Shown here in pieces: positions 50,956 to 62,567 of a DNA stretch of 64,000 bases. The translations under genes were made by a program, and so were the position numbers. The number at the start of each line of letters is the position of its first letter. Positions within the stretch are counted from its first letter, which is position 1. Below the pieces are notes generated by a model. That model saw nothing but the letters and a program-made list of their open reading frames with translations. It was not told the DNA's origin and searched no databases. The stretch spans positions 31,070,873-31,134,872 of the forward strand of contig NC_067114.1 of assembly GCF_021347895.1 (NCBI RefSeq), in the 5' to 3' direction. Source of the stretch: Acanthochromis polyacanthus. Lineage: Eukaryota; Chordata; Actinopteri; Pomacentridae.

Positions 50956-53900
50956 CTCCTGAGGAGAAATGTATCATCAATAGTGGTGATTAAACTATAA
51001 TTGATACATTCATGCTGCAGATAACAGGGTCTTGGTTAAGACCGAGGACAATGAGATCGTGTTTGAGGTGTTTTTCTGTTGAGGAGCAAAGTGTGAGCAG
51101 TTCAAGTAATCCTATACATCCTATAAAATATGTATTTAAAATAGCATTATTTCTGGATTGAATATACTTGAATGTGACTACTTAAGGTAAAACAAATTAA
51201 TTATTAATAAAAAAAATAATTATTCAGTATTTTCAGCTGATGCTTTTCATTCTATTATTAAAAAGAATAAATAAAATGGAATAAAAAAAACTGTTTATGC
51301 ATGAACTAATTTTTGGTTTCTGGTCAGACTCTTCTGAGGTCAGTGTTGGGATGCACTGGGTGGCTTGAACCTCTGTGCTTTGAAAGTCCCAGCAATATCC
51401 CTGCAAAATTCATTCTTTTTTTAAAAAGACTAATTAAACTATGTGCATCCAACTGTTATCTTTCAGGAGAAGTCTAAAAAATTAATACAAACTAATAAAA
51501 AATTACATGATGAGAAAAAAAAGTCTTTTTGTAACTGAAATCATACTATGCATTAAAATCCATGATATGTTGGCCTCTGGAGCATTTCTGACAGAAGGAT
51601 TGGCACACACTTTGGTACAGATATCCACAGTTTTCCGTGAGCTCCAATAATCCTCACAAAGTTGACTTTGACTGAATTGCCTTTTGGATGCATTTCCATG
51701 TTTGTCTGTTTTTGTCTGTTTGTGTTTTTGAAAATGTTAATGCTAAGATGATGAACATTATTCCTGCTTATGCCTGCATATTTTCAGTTAGTGTTCTCTT
51801 TATAATCCTCTACAATCTTAATGTCTGTCTCAGTTTGTTAAACTAAACCACAGAGAAATGTTCCTGCAATAGTAAAATGGAACCATAAGCTGCTGCGTTT
51901 GTTGGCTTCACATATATATTCTTACACATACAGTACATCATTTACAATGACTGCATCATACATCAGTTTTAGCTACTGCAGCACTGATTAAACAATGCAA
52001 ACATAAACCACTTCAATCGATGCTTTTTTACCATTTCCATTTAAAACACACAGAATTGTCACGCCTCCGATTGAGTCATTAATACACACGCGTAATTCTT
52101 TATTCCGCAGGTCTCACAGGTAACTTTGGAAAAAAAAACAAAAAAAAAAACAGGCTGCTGTATTACAAAAAGGAAATAATTTAGTGGGAAATATTTCAGC
52201 AGGGCCAACTCTTCTTCTCCACTGGAGGTCCCTTCTGAGATAGGGAAACACATTTGCATTTGTGGGGCATAATTTGCATGTTGCTAGCCTGCAAGAGAGG
52301 AGGTAAGAGGCAGAGATGGAGAAAAAACATTAGAGTGAGAGGGGGAGGAAAGGGAGGCTGAGATGGAAGCAAGAAATAGATGAAAAGGTAGAGCAGGAGG
52401 AAAAGAGAGGAACAAAGGGAGGAGAGAAAGGGGAGGATTGATGCAGGGGGGAGAGAGAGGGGGAGACGGAGGGATCAGTGTGACATTGAAATGTCACGCT
52501 GATGTCAAATGTCAAAGAAGGAAATGAGTATCATGGGAGCCTGCAGGATGGGTGTTAAGTGAAAAGATGTACTATAGGCAGGGGTATGGAGTGTGTTTGT
52601 TTACATGTGTGCCCTTGATTTCTGTGGATTGTCACTACAGTGCCACATGGGGCCAGAGCCATTTATAACCTCACTGAGCTCATCAGCAACACACCACCAG
52701 AGACACATAGAGAGGGCGTTAAACAGCAAAACTGCTCTAAGAGTAAATGAATGTAAGGAAGATCGTATGTTCATGTGATCATGAAAACATGGATCTTATC
52801 GTATAGTTCAGGTGGATAATTTGTCTTCTAATCCAGCTCCAGTCCTACTATGGCATCTGAATGTCTGAAGTTTATACTTCATGAACCAGAAATGACTGAT
52901 CCTGACTTCACTGGCTTTGTTTACTGTGGAAGGGCTGCCCTCACAGCCAGATTTTACACTGAATGTGTTTTATGTGTTTAAACATCTTGGCAGCTGTAAT
53001 ACATGAACACAGATGATCTGAGTGTGGTCTGATGTGAACCAGTGGCTGTTAACAAAGACCTCAAAAAGACACCAGAACATGGACAGAATGAACAAAGAAA
53101 CATGTACCTGTAACCCTCTGACTGGTGTAGAAAGTCATATTATCTTTAAAAAAATGCTAAAATGACCTAAACTATAACATTTATTCTATCCCTAAAATGT
53201 AAAAGCAGGAAGAAACACTGACTTTTTAACTTATCAGCAGTCCATGAACAACTCATCTGTTGGAAAGCTTAATCAAATCTAAGCTTAGAATGAACCATTT
53301 GCAGGAATTAAATTCTGTAGAAAACTAAAAATTCTGTTCTCTTTCGTGCAACAAGGAGGCCTTTAGTGGCTCAGCTGTGACCAAAACTCAAATGACAATA
53401 AATAACAGTAAAGTAACACCTGTGGACACTTGGAGAAATGTTCTACATGTAAATTAGAGTTTTTCAATGAATTAAATTATAAATTTGTTGTTTTTTATGA
53501 TTTGTGGCATTACAACCACACTGCACAAAGACATTTTTGAATTTCTTTTACTTCAAGCTGTGGTTGTTTCCATAGAATGCAGGACATTCAGAGGGTTAAT
53601 GAAACTTACAGGTGATAACTGAAGATGACAGGGGAATCAGACTTCAATGGAAAATGACTGGAGATAGATGAAACAGTAAAATATTAAAGATAATGATTAA
53701 TTCTGAAGAGAAAGCAACAACACAGTGGAACAATGTGGAGGCACTGAGGGAAGGACATAGGACTTACAGGAAAGCAGACAAACTGACTGAGGACAGAAGG
53801 ACAGACAGGATTATAAACACAGTGGGGCTGACTGGTGACCAGAAAAAGATGGAACTGATCAGTCAGAGACACTCAAGGAAGCCTCAAAAGGAAAATGAAA

Positions 53901-54976
53901 AGAGGAGTAGAGAATGCTTACATAAAGAAACCAAGAGAGACACAAACAGGAAAGCACAGACATGAGGGAAAGAAGAGATGTTACTGAAGCTGCTGTATAT
54001 TTTACCATATAGAATATACATATTTATAAACTGAAAGTATCTTAATGGTAATTTGATAGACTCAATGTTTTGTTCAGCAGTAGGTGGTTGTAAGCACAAG
54101 TTGTTAGTAACAGTTGGTTTGTCCACAACCTAAATCTGGATAAAACATCTTTTAACAGCTGTAAAGTTTTGCACAGCCGTTCATCGTCTCCAGAGGTTAA
54201 ATCTCTTCATTACCTTCATGGTTCTTTGATTTTACCACTTTTGTCTGTTTTTTCTTTCGTGTAGACAATTTTCTCATAATTTAAACGATTGGAATGAATA
54301 CTGCAGAAAGATGCTGAGAGTTTCATGCTAACTCTAACCTCAGGGTGAACGGTGATGACATTTTATCAGCTGCAGCGCCATCATCAGGTCAAAATGCACA
54401 TTTGTCAACAAATTCAGACTTGACCAGATGTATAACATTCCTATTATCTTCAGATTTATTTCCTGTTGAAGCTCTTTTATGAAAGAAACTCCACATTTTG
54501 ACATTCTCTGAAACCTAAAGCTTCTTTATCGTTAAGCTGCTTGTTTCAAAAACAGCATCTACATTTTTTTCATAGAAAATAAAGAACAAAATGTCCGACT
54601 GTCTCCAGTTGAAGCTGCTGCAACGGCAAAACTGACATTACAGATCTCATACATATTTCTAGTTTTCTTTCAGAGATGTCAAAATGTCTCCCCCAATCAT
54701 TCCAATAATTCTCTTTAATATGCTAATTTACATTCTCCTACCTGACTCCTTAATGTGTCATTTCAGTGTTTCAGTTCTTAGTCTTCTTTCCTGCAGGTTT
54801 TTATTTCTTTCTCTCGACCTTCATGCGAGCTTTTTAATAATCTGTTATTGTCTGACTTTTCCTTCTACACCAACTTCTCAGCTTCTCTTTTCTCCCCCTT
54901 CAGGCCAAACTATTTTTATCTCCTCATCCAACTCAACTTATACTGACACAGCCAACAGAAAAAACTCATAATAAAG

Positions 54977-55013
<37 letters not shown>

Positions 55014-56408
55014 TTTCTGAGTTACATTTCAGTCAGAACTGCAGATATTTTCATAAACTTCTTGATGGTTTTGAAATCACTCATCGTTTGAATGAGATTT
55101 TCTTTCTAGACTGTTTCAAAAGTGACAGTTTACAGTCTCTGACTTATCTATGGCAAAAACTGAGATGTGAAGCTTTCATAATAGAGATACATTAAGCTCT
55201 CTTCTCCCGTCTCAGCCTTCCCCTTCCACTTCACTCTCATTAGCTGCCAATCTTCTCTGGTCTTTTGCCTTCTTTCTGCTGAAGGCTTCACTTCCCTCAA
55301 GGTCTCTCTCTTTTGTTTTGGTATTTTCCCCTTATGTCCCTCTCTCCCCTCTTCTTCTCTGTTTCACATCATAGCTGACTGTCTGTGGGCTGAGCTGTTA
55401 TCCCTCATTTTCTGCCTGAACTCTAAAGTCACCCAGAAATGATCACAGAGCTGCAATAAATAGATCTGATGCCCCTTTTGGTGTTCATAACGGTTCAGGA
55501 GTTGAGCTGCATTAAGTTGCAAGCAAACTTTGGGGAGTTACAAAGACAGAACCTGGAGGCAGCAGAGTTGGAACTAAGAGATAAAGATTTAAACAGAAGA
55601 GAACACAGCGTTGGAAGAAAACATATGGTGATGTTTCACCTCATTTCACATTAATATAAAGAAAAGTAATTCAGATTCGTAAAAAACATCCCATTGTACT
55701 AGAAAGCAAAGCAGAAAAGGCACAGATGTAATTTTTTTTTAAACTCAGAGGAATGCAATGAAGTCCTGAGATAAGCAAGCAAATAAACCTCTGTGATCCT
55801 GTTCTACTCATTCTAGTTCTAAGACTATCTGTCTGCTGAAAGTCAACCAACTCACAGAGGGAAAAGAATCCAGACTAATCTTAATAATGAGCCAGCAGCA
55901 GATTACAGCTTCACAGAACCAGAAAAACAATGACATGAGACAAACAAAGACACACAGCTGGGCGGAGAGAAACTTCAGTTCAGAGACCAAAAGACAAACT
56001 TCAGACAAACAGAATGATGCAGGCAATACAATGAACTTTCACTCAGTTAAGATATTTTATTTGCAGATAACACATCATAAAGAACAATTTGCTCAGTGGA
56101 GGGATTTTTTTCTTGTAATTTCATGTTTTTACCATTTGATCTGCTGATAGAACAGTCAGCTATCTGTTGTATCTGAATGAACTCAGCCATGAAAGAAGCT
56201 CTACGAGGTATTTATTCACTATGACAGCGCCAACACGCTACAGAGGATATACTGTCACATTTGTCATCTTCAGGACTTTAAGCTAGCATGTTAGCATGCT
56301 AATTTAGCAGCAATGTCTGAAATAAATGAAATCTTCATGTAATAAACACAGAGCTGTTTGAGGTGAAATTAAAATGTTCAAAGGATGGATCTATAGCACT
56401 CTGAGGGG

Positions 56409-56410
<2 letters not shown>
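50956..56410. other. Unique sequence, no gene recognised
   Basis: AT-rich DNA with an A-rich run (52130-52150), a purine-rich block (52300-52470) and a T homopolymer (54980-55010). A short charged, helix-like frame at about 55499-55620 (LQANFGELQRQNLEAAELEL) follows a TTCAG acceptor-like site, but it has no good donor and no recognised family. No gene is called. Confidence 0.4.
54980..55010. repeat. Poly(T) run
   Basis: 31 consecutive T. I see no retroelement body attached on either side. Confidence 0.95.

Positions 56411-56507
<97 letters not shown>
56411..56507. repeat. (TG)n microsatellite
   Basis: About 48 TG units immediately before element B1. Confidence 0.97.
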
Positions 56508-56776
56508 CTTGTACTTGCTACATGGTGAGCACCATTTTCTGCATTTAACTATCAAAGTGAGGACATTTTTACAAAGTGAGAACATTTTGGCCGGTCCTCA
56601 CTTTGAAACAGCCATGTTTGAGGGTGAAGACTTGTTTTTAGAGAACAGGTAAGAATTGAGGTTTGGTTAGGGTTAGGGTAAGGATTAAGTTTAGGCAATC
56701 AGTTGTGATGGTTAAGGTTTGGGTAAGGCTCTAGGAAATGCATTACGCCTATGGATGTCCTCACTAAGATAGAAGT

Positions 56777-56782
<6 letters not shown>
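56508..56782 (+). mobile_element. Family B short TIR element, copy B1
   Basis: A non-coding element of about 275 bp between TG tracts. The left end has TTGTACTTGCTACATGGTGA and the right end has GTCCTCACTAAGATAGAAGT then ACAA. The inverted ends share GTACTT and GTGAGGAC with differences. Internal GTGAGGAC...GTCCTCAC pairs and a telomere-like GGTTAGGGTTAGGG block mirror the architecture of family A, with GTGAGGAC in place of GTGGGGAC. A near-identical inverted copy lies at 62565-62837. Confidence 0.78.

Positions 56783-56842
<60 letters not shown>
56783..56842. repeat. (TG)n microsatellite
   Basis: About 30 TG units shared as the right flank of B1 and left flank of A4. Confidence 0.97.
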
Positions 56843-56846
<4 letters not shown>

Positions 56847-57112
56847 GTTTCTGCTATTCCAGTGGGGACTTTGACCTGACTATTTGCTATAAAGGTGGGG
56901 ACTTGTCTTACGGTGGGGACCTAAAATGAGGTCCCCACGGGTGGCAACACCGTTTTCTTGGCCATATTGTTGTTAATAAAAAATGTAAAAGTGCAAAAAC
57001 GTTTGTTTAGGGTTAGGCATTGATTTGGTGATGGTTAAGGTTAGGGTTAGGGTAAGGGTTAGGAGTTAGATATGAATGGGAGTCAATGGTAAGTCCCCAC
57101 CGGTATAGAAAA

Positions 57113-57118
<6 letters not shown>
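56843..57118 (+). mobile_element. Family A short TIR element, diverged copy A4
   Basis: The left third differs from A1 (three GGTGGGGAC or AGTGGGGAC motifs and GAGGTCCCCAC). The remainder matches closely: GTTTTCTTGGCCATATTGTT, GTAAAAGTGCAAAAACG, a GGTTAGGGTTAGGGTAAGGG block, ATGAATGGGAGTCAATGG and GTCCCCACCGGTATAG. Its left end (GTACTTGTTTCTGCTA) resembles the B1 end, linking the two families. Confidence 0.72.

Positions 57119-57205
<87 letters not shown>
57119..57205. repeat. (TG)n microsatellite
   Basis: About 43 TG units after A4. Confidence 0.97.
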
Positions 57206-57206
<1 letters not shown>

Positions 57207-57724
57207 ATTGATCCAGTGTGGAGCGGTGTTTATTTTTTCCTCTCAGTCACTTGAAGGACACCAGAACAGTCCAAGAAGACACAAACACACGCAGCAGTGT
57301 GGACATGCTGTCCATAAAATGCAGCTCCAAAGAAACAAATGCACAGTTTATTGTGCACATGAGTGACTTTTGTGTGTTTCAAATGTCAGGAGAGGCTGAT
57401 GGAGGCTTCTGTTGTGGCTGTCACCTTTTCTGCCTCCAGCCATCCCCAGGGTCAGCCATTATGGATCGACACATTTCTACACATTTGACCTGAAAAAAAT
57501 GTTTTTGCGAGTTGGTGAGTGTGCAGAAGGGTGCTGTGCATGTGGTTGTGTGTACAGTCATTTTGGGGTTTTTTTTGCCAAAAGATACACGAATACAGTA
57601 GAATCAAGCAGCTGCATTGAGTGAAACAACATTATGTTTGCATTAGACATTAAAAAGCAACATTTTTAAACCTCAAGGTGAAATGGTGAGATTTCCAACA
57701 TCTGTCAGTGATTGTAAGTTTTTG
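57206..57724. other. Unique sequence, no gene recognised
   Basis: Short open frames only. Nothing else is recognised. Confidence 0.45.
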
Positions 57725-57730
57725 TTTTTT

Positions 57731-57761
<31 letters not shown>

Positions 57762-57765
57762 GGGG
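57725..57765. repeat. T16-G25 homopolymer junction
   Basis: Sixteen T (57725-57740) run directly into 25 G (57741-57765). The G run could form quadruplex structures. Its exact length is doubtful because polymerases and sequencers slip on such runs. Confidence 0.9.
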
Positions 57766-59108
57766 TTCCGCTGTGCATGTATGCAAAGACACTTAGCACT
57801 ACTTTATGAGCAAAGAGAGGCTGGCTTTTACTGTGTAAGGAGCAATGAGCAGCAAGGCAGATCAAAGGCAGAATATCCGTGTGAATGTGTGTGTCTCTGA
57901 GTGTTTGTGTGTCTGTTGGATGCTGATATGAGCCTCTGAGTGAGGTGCAGTGTGTGGCTATACATTAAATGTCCGGGATTAGCCTGGACTGCTGCAGGCC
58001 CGCTGATAGTATTACTGTTATGGAGCGACTGGGAGGGATCGGGCTCCATTTTGGCCCTGTTATTCTCTCATAATGAGGCATAACCCCTCTCAAAGAGGAC
58101 TCAGTGGTTTCCTGGTTAATGCATTAAGCCGAGGCTAGCGCTGCTGCTGAGAACCAAGAATGGAGATGACACAGGCAGGAGATTAGCAGCCAGGATGGAA
58201 GCACAGAACAGATAACATAGCTTCTATTTATGGTCCTCCTGGGGACAAAATCATTTCTACAAACTGTACCCACCTCCTCATCTAACTTCATAGAATCATC
58301 AGCGATTTAATCAGGTTTTCCTCAGTATGCACACATAAAATCACAGGGTGAAAACTGAACAGTTGGGGATAAACATAGCAGCGTCCAGCACCACAGATTA
58401 AAAGACAAAATGCATTGTTTGTCCCTGTCTCTGCTGAGGCATGTTCCCATGGTACCTACCAAATTAGCTGAGGTTCATTAACATTTGTGGCTTAAAAAGT
58501 GTCGTTCTGTGTTAAAATAAAAAGGCTTTGTTAACCCCGCCAGCCACCCCAACCTCCTCTCTATTAATCTGACTTCTGCAGGACTTTGCCTCTTAAACAG
58601 TTTGAGGCTGAAGGGACAGATCCTGTCTTTCTTCATGAGGACCTTTAAAAACACTAATTTAATTCTTTTCAGAGTTCTGTTTTTATATTATTCTGTTCTT
58701 TACAAAGATTTAGTTTATGGAAGGCTTGTCATTTTGACCCTTAGAGAGTAGCAGTGGGAAACCTTCCTCTCAGTGTGTTTTAAAGCAGTGAAGGAGCAAC
58801 AACACAGTGCAGCACGTAGACGTAGACGCTGGTCAGATCTACTGCTACAGATTAATACCAAACACTTCTTTTCAAATGCAAAGGTCTGAAATCAGGAGGA
58901 ACTCAGTGAAGAAGAGCCTGTGTTGTCCGTTTTTTAGGCCCAAATGTTGATGTCAGCCTTACATAAGTTGTACATAGTACATTTGTCCTTTATGTCACAT
59001 TTACTGTAAGAGTGCAGTCTGAGCTTTCTAAAAAAACATCTAAATGTGAGCAAAAAAGACATTTTTACATGTAATCTGAGTTTTGTTCCCTTCAAGAACA
59101 TCAAATGC
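57766..59108. other. Unique sequence, no gene recognised
   Basis: AT-rich DNA with short frames only. No element ends or RNA genes are recognised. Confidence 0.45.
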
Positions 59109-59258
59109 CACTAAACTCTGTAATCACGTGTGTAGATCATAGTTACATGTAATAATATAAAACTAAACTCTGTGGTCATGTGTGTAGATCATAGTTACAT
59201 GTAATAATATAAAACTAAACTCTGTGGTCATGTGTGTAGATTAGGGATGGGAATTTCG

Positions 59259-59319
59259 ACTAATTTCCGAACCGACTAGTCGCCAATAAAATTAGCGACT
59301 AGTCGGTTCGGAAATTAGT
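59259..59319. other. Subterminal perfect hairpin of the hAT element
   Basis: Arms 59259-59283 and 59295-59319 are exact reverse complements (25 bp) around an 11-nt loop. They contain CCGAACCGACTAGTCG. The opposite end has related but not paired motifs. Confidence 0.93.
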
Positions 59320-59893
59320 ATTGAACTTGCAATTTACCCCTTTAAGCGCCAAAGTCGCAATATTGCCACAAGCAACATTGCTGAACATAACAAGCCATAG
59401 CTTCAAATATACTGCCTCATGTGCCTCATGTACTGGACACCAGGAGATGGTGGACATCTGGAACTTCAATCTGAGCATCAGTTGTGGGCGTGTTTTCATT
59501 CAAAGTTTTGGAGTTTACAGAGTTTGAAAACCGAGGAGATGAGACTCGCCGTCGGAGCGTATCAGAGCGCAAGACGGCACATTTTAGAGTGAGAAAACTC
59601 ACCGTACCGAGAGGTCTGCTCAACGCTGACAAAGTACTTTGTCAAGTAATGGCTTACTCATATTCTGAAGAGGAATATTCACCCTCTGATGAAGATGTTC
59701 AGTCGTCCACTGAGACAGAAAGTGCCGCTGTGTCTGTGCGTAACGGCAGCGGGTCGGTGCGCCATGACAGTCCACGAGCAGCACATACTGGAGCCGATGC
59801 TTTGCTTCGGGGTGGCAGGAAGGGACGTGGTGGGTGTAGCTGGAGTGGTCAAAACACCGCTAATGATGAGGGGGATAGCGGGGGTTGAAAAAA

Positions 59894-59930
59894 GAGACAA
59901 GCATATGCTACTGGCAGGATCAACCAGGTA
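59894..59930 (-). pseudogene. 18S rRNA 5'-end fragment inside the hAT element
   Basis: The minus strand reads TACCTGGTTGATCCTGCCAG then TAGCATATGCTTGTCTC, the universally conserved first 37 nt of eukaryotic 18S rRNA, without a mismatch. Identity stops at 59893, where 18S would continue with AAAGATT. Upstream of the 18S start (59931-60003 on +), about 73 bp are strongly GC-rich and would correspond to the end of the 5' external transcribed spacer if captured together. That identity is inferred from position and composition only. A fragment this short cannot make rRNA. Confidence 0.93.
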
Positions 59931-61137
59931 GCCCAGACGGGACGAGCGTGCGGCGCACGGCCGAGCGTAGAGCTGCATGGTGGCGCCCGGTCGGGGTGGG
60001 GGGGGGCACACTAGCGTTTAACCGACTAGTAAAATAATAACCGTTTAATAAATGAGTCAGCGGTTAACCGATTAAATGACTAGTCCGCACATCCCTAGTG
60101 TAGATCATAGTTACATGTAATTTTATAAAACTAAACACTGTGATCATGTGTGTAGGTCATAGTTACATGTAATAATATAAAACTAAACACTGTGATCACG
60201 TGTGTAGATCATAGTTACATGTAATAATATGAAACTAAACACTGTGATCACGTGTGTAGATCATAGTTACATGTAATAATATGAAACTAAACACTGTGAT
60301 CACGTGTGTAGATCATAGTTACATGTAATATTATAAAACTAAACACTGTGATCACGTGTGTAGATCATAGTTACATGTAATAATATAAAACTAAACACTG
60401 TGATCACATGTGTAGATCATAGTTACATGTAATAATATAAAACTAAACACTGTGATCACGTGTGTAGATCATAGTTACATGTAATAATATGAAACTAAAC
60501 ACTGTGATCACGTGTGTAGATCATAGTTACATGTAATATTATAAAACTAAACACTGTGATCACGTGTGTAGATCATAGTTACATGTAATAATATAAAACT
60601 AAACACTGTGATCACATGTGTAGATCATAGTTACATGTAATAATATAAAACTAAACACTGTGATCACGTGTGTAGATCATAGTTACATGTAATAATATAA
60701 AACTAAACACTGTGATCACATGTGTAGATCATAGTTACATGTAATAATTACATGTAATAATATAAAACCAAACACTGTGATCATGTGTGTAGATCATAGT
60801 TACATGTAATAATATAAAACTAAACACTGTGATCACGTGTGTAGATCATAGTTACATGTAATAATTACATGTAATAATATAAAACTAAACACTGTGATCA
60901 CGTGTGTAGATCATAGTTACATGTAATAATATAAAACTAAACACTGTGATCACGTGTGTAGAGTGTAGTTACATGTAATAATATAAAACTAAACACTGTG
61001 ATCACATGTGTGGATCATAGTTACATGTAATAATATAAAACTAAACACTGTGATCACATGTGTAGATCATAGTTACATGTAATAATATAAAAATAAACAC
61101 TGTGATCACATGTGTAGATCATAGTTACATGTAATAA

Positions 61138-61234
61138 AAAGTTGGTTTATTCTTTTATTTTGTGAAGCACTTTGTGTTGCATTTTAAATGGATGAAAGGT
61201 GCTATATAAATAAAGTTTGATTTGATTTGATTTG
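61138..61234 (+). mobile_element. Short SINE/LINE 3' tail insertion
   Basis: About 97 bp reading TTTTGTGAAGCACTTTGTGT...GGTGCTATATAAATAAAG and ending in (TTTGA)n, the 3' end of a teleost non-LTR element type. AATAA occurs at both borders (61133-61137 and 61235-61239), and the 52-bp array continues across it, consistent with a 5-bp target duplication. It is strongly 5' truncated. Confidence 0.7.
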
Positions 61235-61288
61235 AATAATATAAAAACAAACACTGTGATCACGTGTGTAGAGTGTAGTTACATGTAC

Positions 61289-62082
61289 TACTTGCGCATC
61301 TGGCATTCAAACCTGCAAAGACTGCAGATATTCTTAGCAGTCATCAGGAGTTAATTATCGCATCACAGCAGCACTCCATATTTTAGCTTGGATAAATAAA
61401 CACAGCACACTAGTCTTGGGTGGATTATTTACTCCAGAATACTGTGTGAAGTACAGAAACAGGATGATAATAGAGCAGTGATGGAGGTCTGTATGACAGC
61501 CACGCTTTCTGCTATTTATCTGTCCAACCACAGGCTGATCTGTGTCATCCAGCCAGTTAATTTCCTTTGTTCTATCACTCACAGAATCTGTACATGTGCT
61601 CTGTCGTGTTCACTGTCAACTGGAGCAATTTTCCTGTAATCAACCGGCAATCTCGTACAAGCTCAATCCAGCGATTACAAGCCTAAAGATGATATCAGAC
61701 TGAAGGGAGAGCTTGTATCTCAGAGAAAGTGAAAATTCAGTTATGCCATACATCACTTGGCTTCGTCCTGAAGCGTTTTAACTGAAAAACAAACTGTTAG
61801 GGGAAGACTAAAGGTGGCAGGTTTCACAAGAGTTAATTCAACAGCAGGCGAAACAATAAGAAGCTACAGAGCTTTGATAACGTCGTCCCGGTCTGAGAAG
61901 GTTGCTCCAACTGTGAGCTTAAATTGATGCAGTTATCAGTAAAGAAACAGCGGCTGAGCTGAGCTCTGTGTGTGTGTGTGTGTGTGTCTGAGCTAAGCCA
62001 AACGATGCTGTAACATATCTGATTGAAATCAGTTTCACAACGAAAAGCCAGAGCTCTTGGAAAGCAACATGGGAGTCCTTGG

Positions 62083-62085
<3 letters not shown>
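61289..62085. other. Unique sequence, no gene recognised
   Basis: No recognised gene. A short TG run is present near 61967-61988. Confidence 0.45.

Positions 62086-62144
<59 letters not shown>
62086..62144. repeat. (CA)n microsatellite
   Basis: About 29 CA units. Confidence 0.97.
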
Positions 62145-62146
<2 letters not shown>

Positions 62147-62277
62147 TGAAGAAGAAACCAAAATAAGCAGCACACACTTAAGCAACCTATTAACTCTTCA
62201 ATGCACACATGTGAGCGCTGGACGCAAAAATAACACGTGTAAATGACACACACTCTCTCTTTTCTCCATTTTTATCC

Positions 62278-62278
<1 letters not shown>

Positions 62279-62326
<48 letters not shown>
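62279..62326. repeat. (CA)n microsatellite
   Basis: About 24 CA units. Confidence 0.97.
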
Positions 62327-62327
<1 letters not shown>

Positions 62328-62476
62328 GCCACATCACATCAAGTCATTTCAGAGAGCGTGTTTAACCTAATCACACTCAACCATGCGTGATCCTCAGAGG
62401 GAGAGTCAGGTCTGTTATGACAGCCGATGTGCTGTGTGACGGCAACAGGGTTTAGAGAGCACCGACCAGCAGTGCG

Positions 62477-62479
<3 letters not shown>

Positions 62480-62564
<85 letters not shown>
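62480..62564. repeat. (CA)n microsatellite
   Basis: About 42 CA units on the left side of element B2. Confidence 0.97.

Positions 62565-62567
<3 letters not shown>

Larger units (their letters stand above)
59242..60097. mobile_element. Non-autonomous hAT element carrying rDNA sequence
   Basis: The element is bounded by TAGGGATG at 59242-59249 and its inverse CATCCCTA at 60090-60097. A perfect 8-bp target duplication, GTGTAGAT, lies at 59234-59241 and 60098-60105. The short TAGGGATG ends and 8-bp duplication are diagnostic of hAT transposons. Subterminal ACCGACTAGT/GACTAGTC motifs occur on both sides, as expected of transposase-binding sites. It has no transposase domain, so it would depend on a related hAT. 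The interior includes a CpG-rich stretch with unidentified open frames (59484-59888 + and 59679-60011 -) and an 18S rRNA fragment. It interrupts the 52-bp array. Confidence 0.92.
59109..61288. repeat. 52-bp tandem array with E-box-like sites
   Basis: The unit is 52 bp: AAACTAAACACTGTGATCAC, GTGTGTAGATCATAGTTACA, TGTAATAATATA. There are about 23 copies after removing a hAT element (59242-60097) and a small SINE/LINE tail (61138-61234). Each unit holds a CACGTG, CACATG or CATGTG hexamer and the palindrome TTACATGTAA. Two places (about 60740 and 60860) have an extra TTACATGTAATAA. The two-plus units left of the hAT have CTCTGTGGTCATG or CTCTGTAATCACG, unlike the CACTGTGATCAC of the right side. 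Confidence 0.95.

Noticed and set aside
55469..55654. Charged, coiled-coil-like 61-codon frame as an exon
   Set aside because: The acceptor has a weak pyrimidine tract, no convincing donor follows, and the sequence matches no family I can name.
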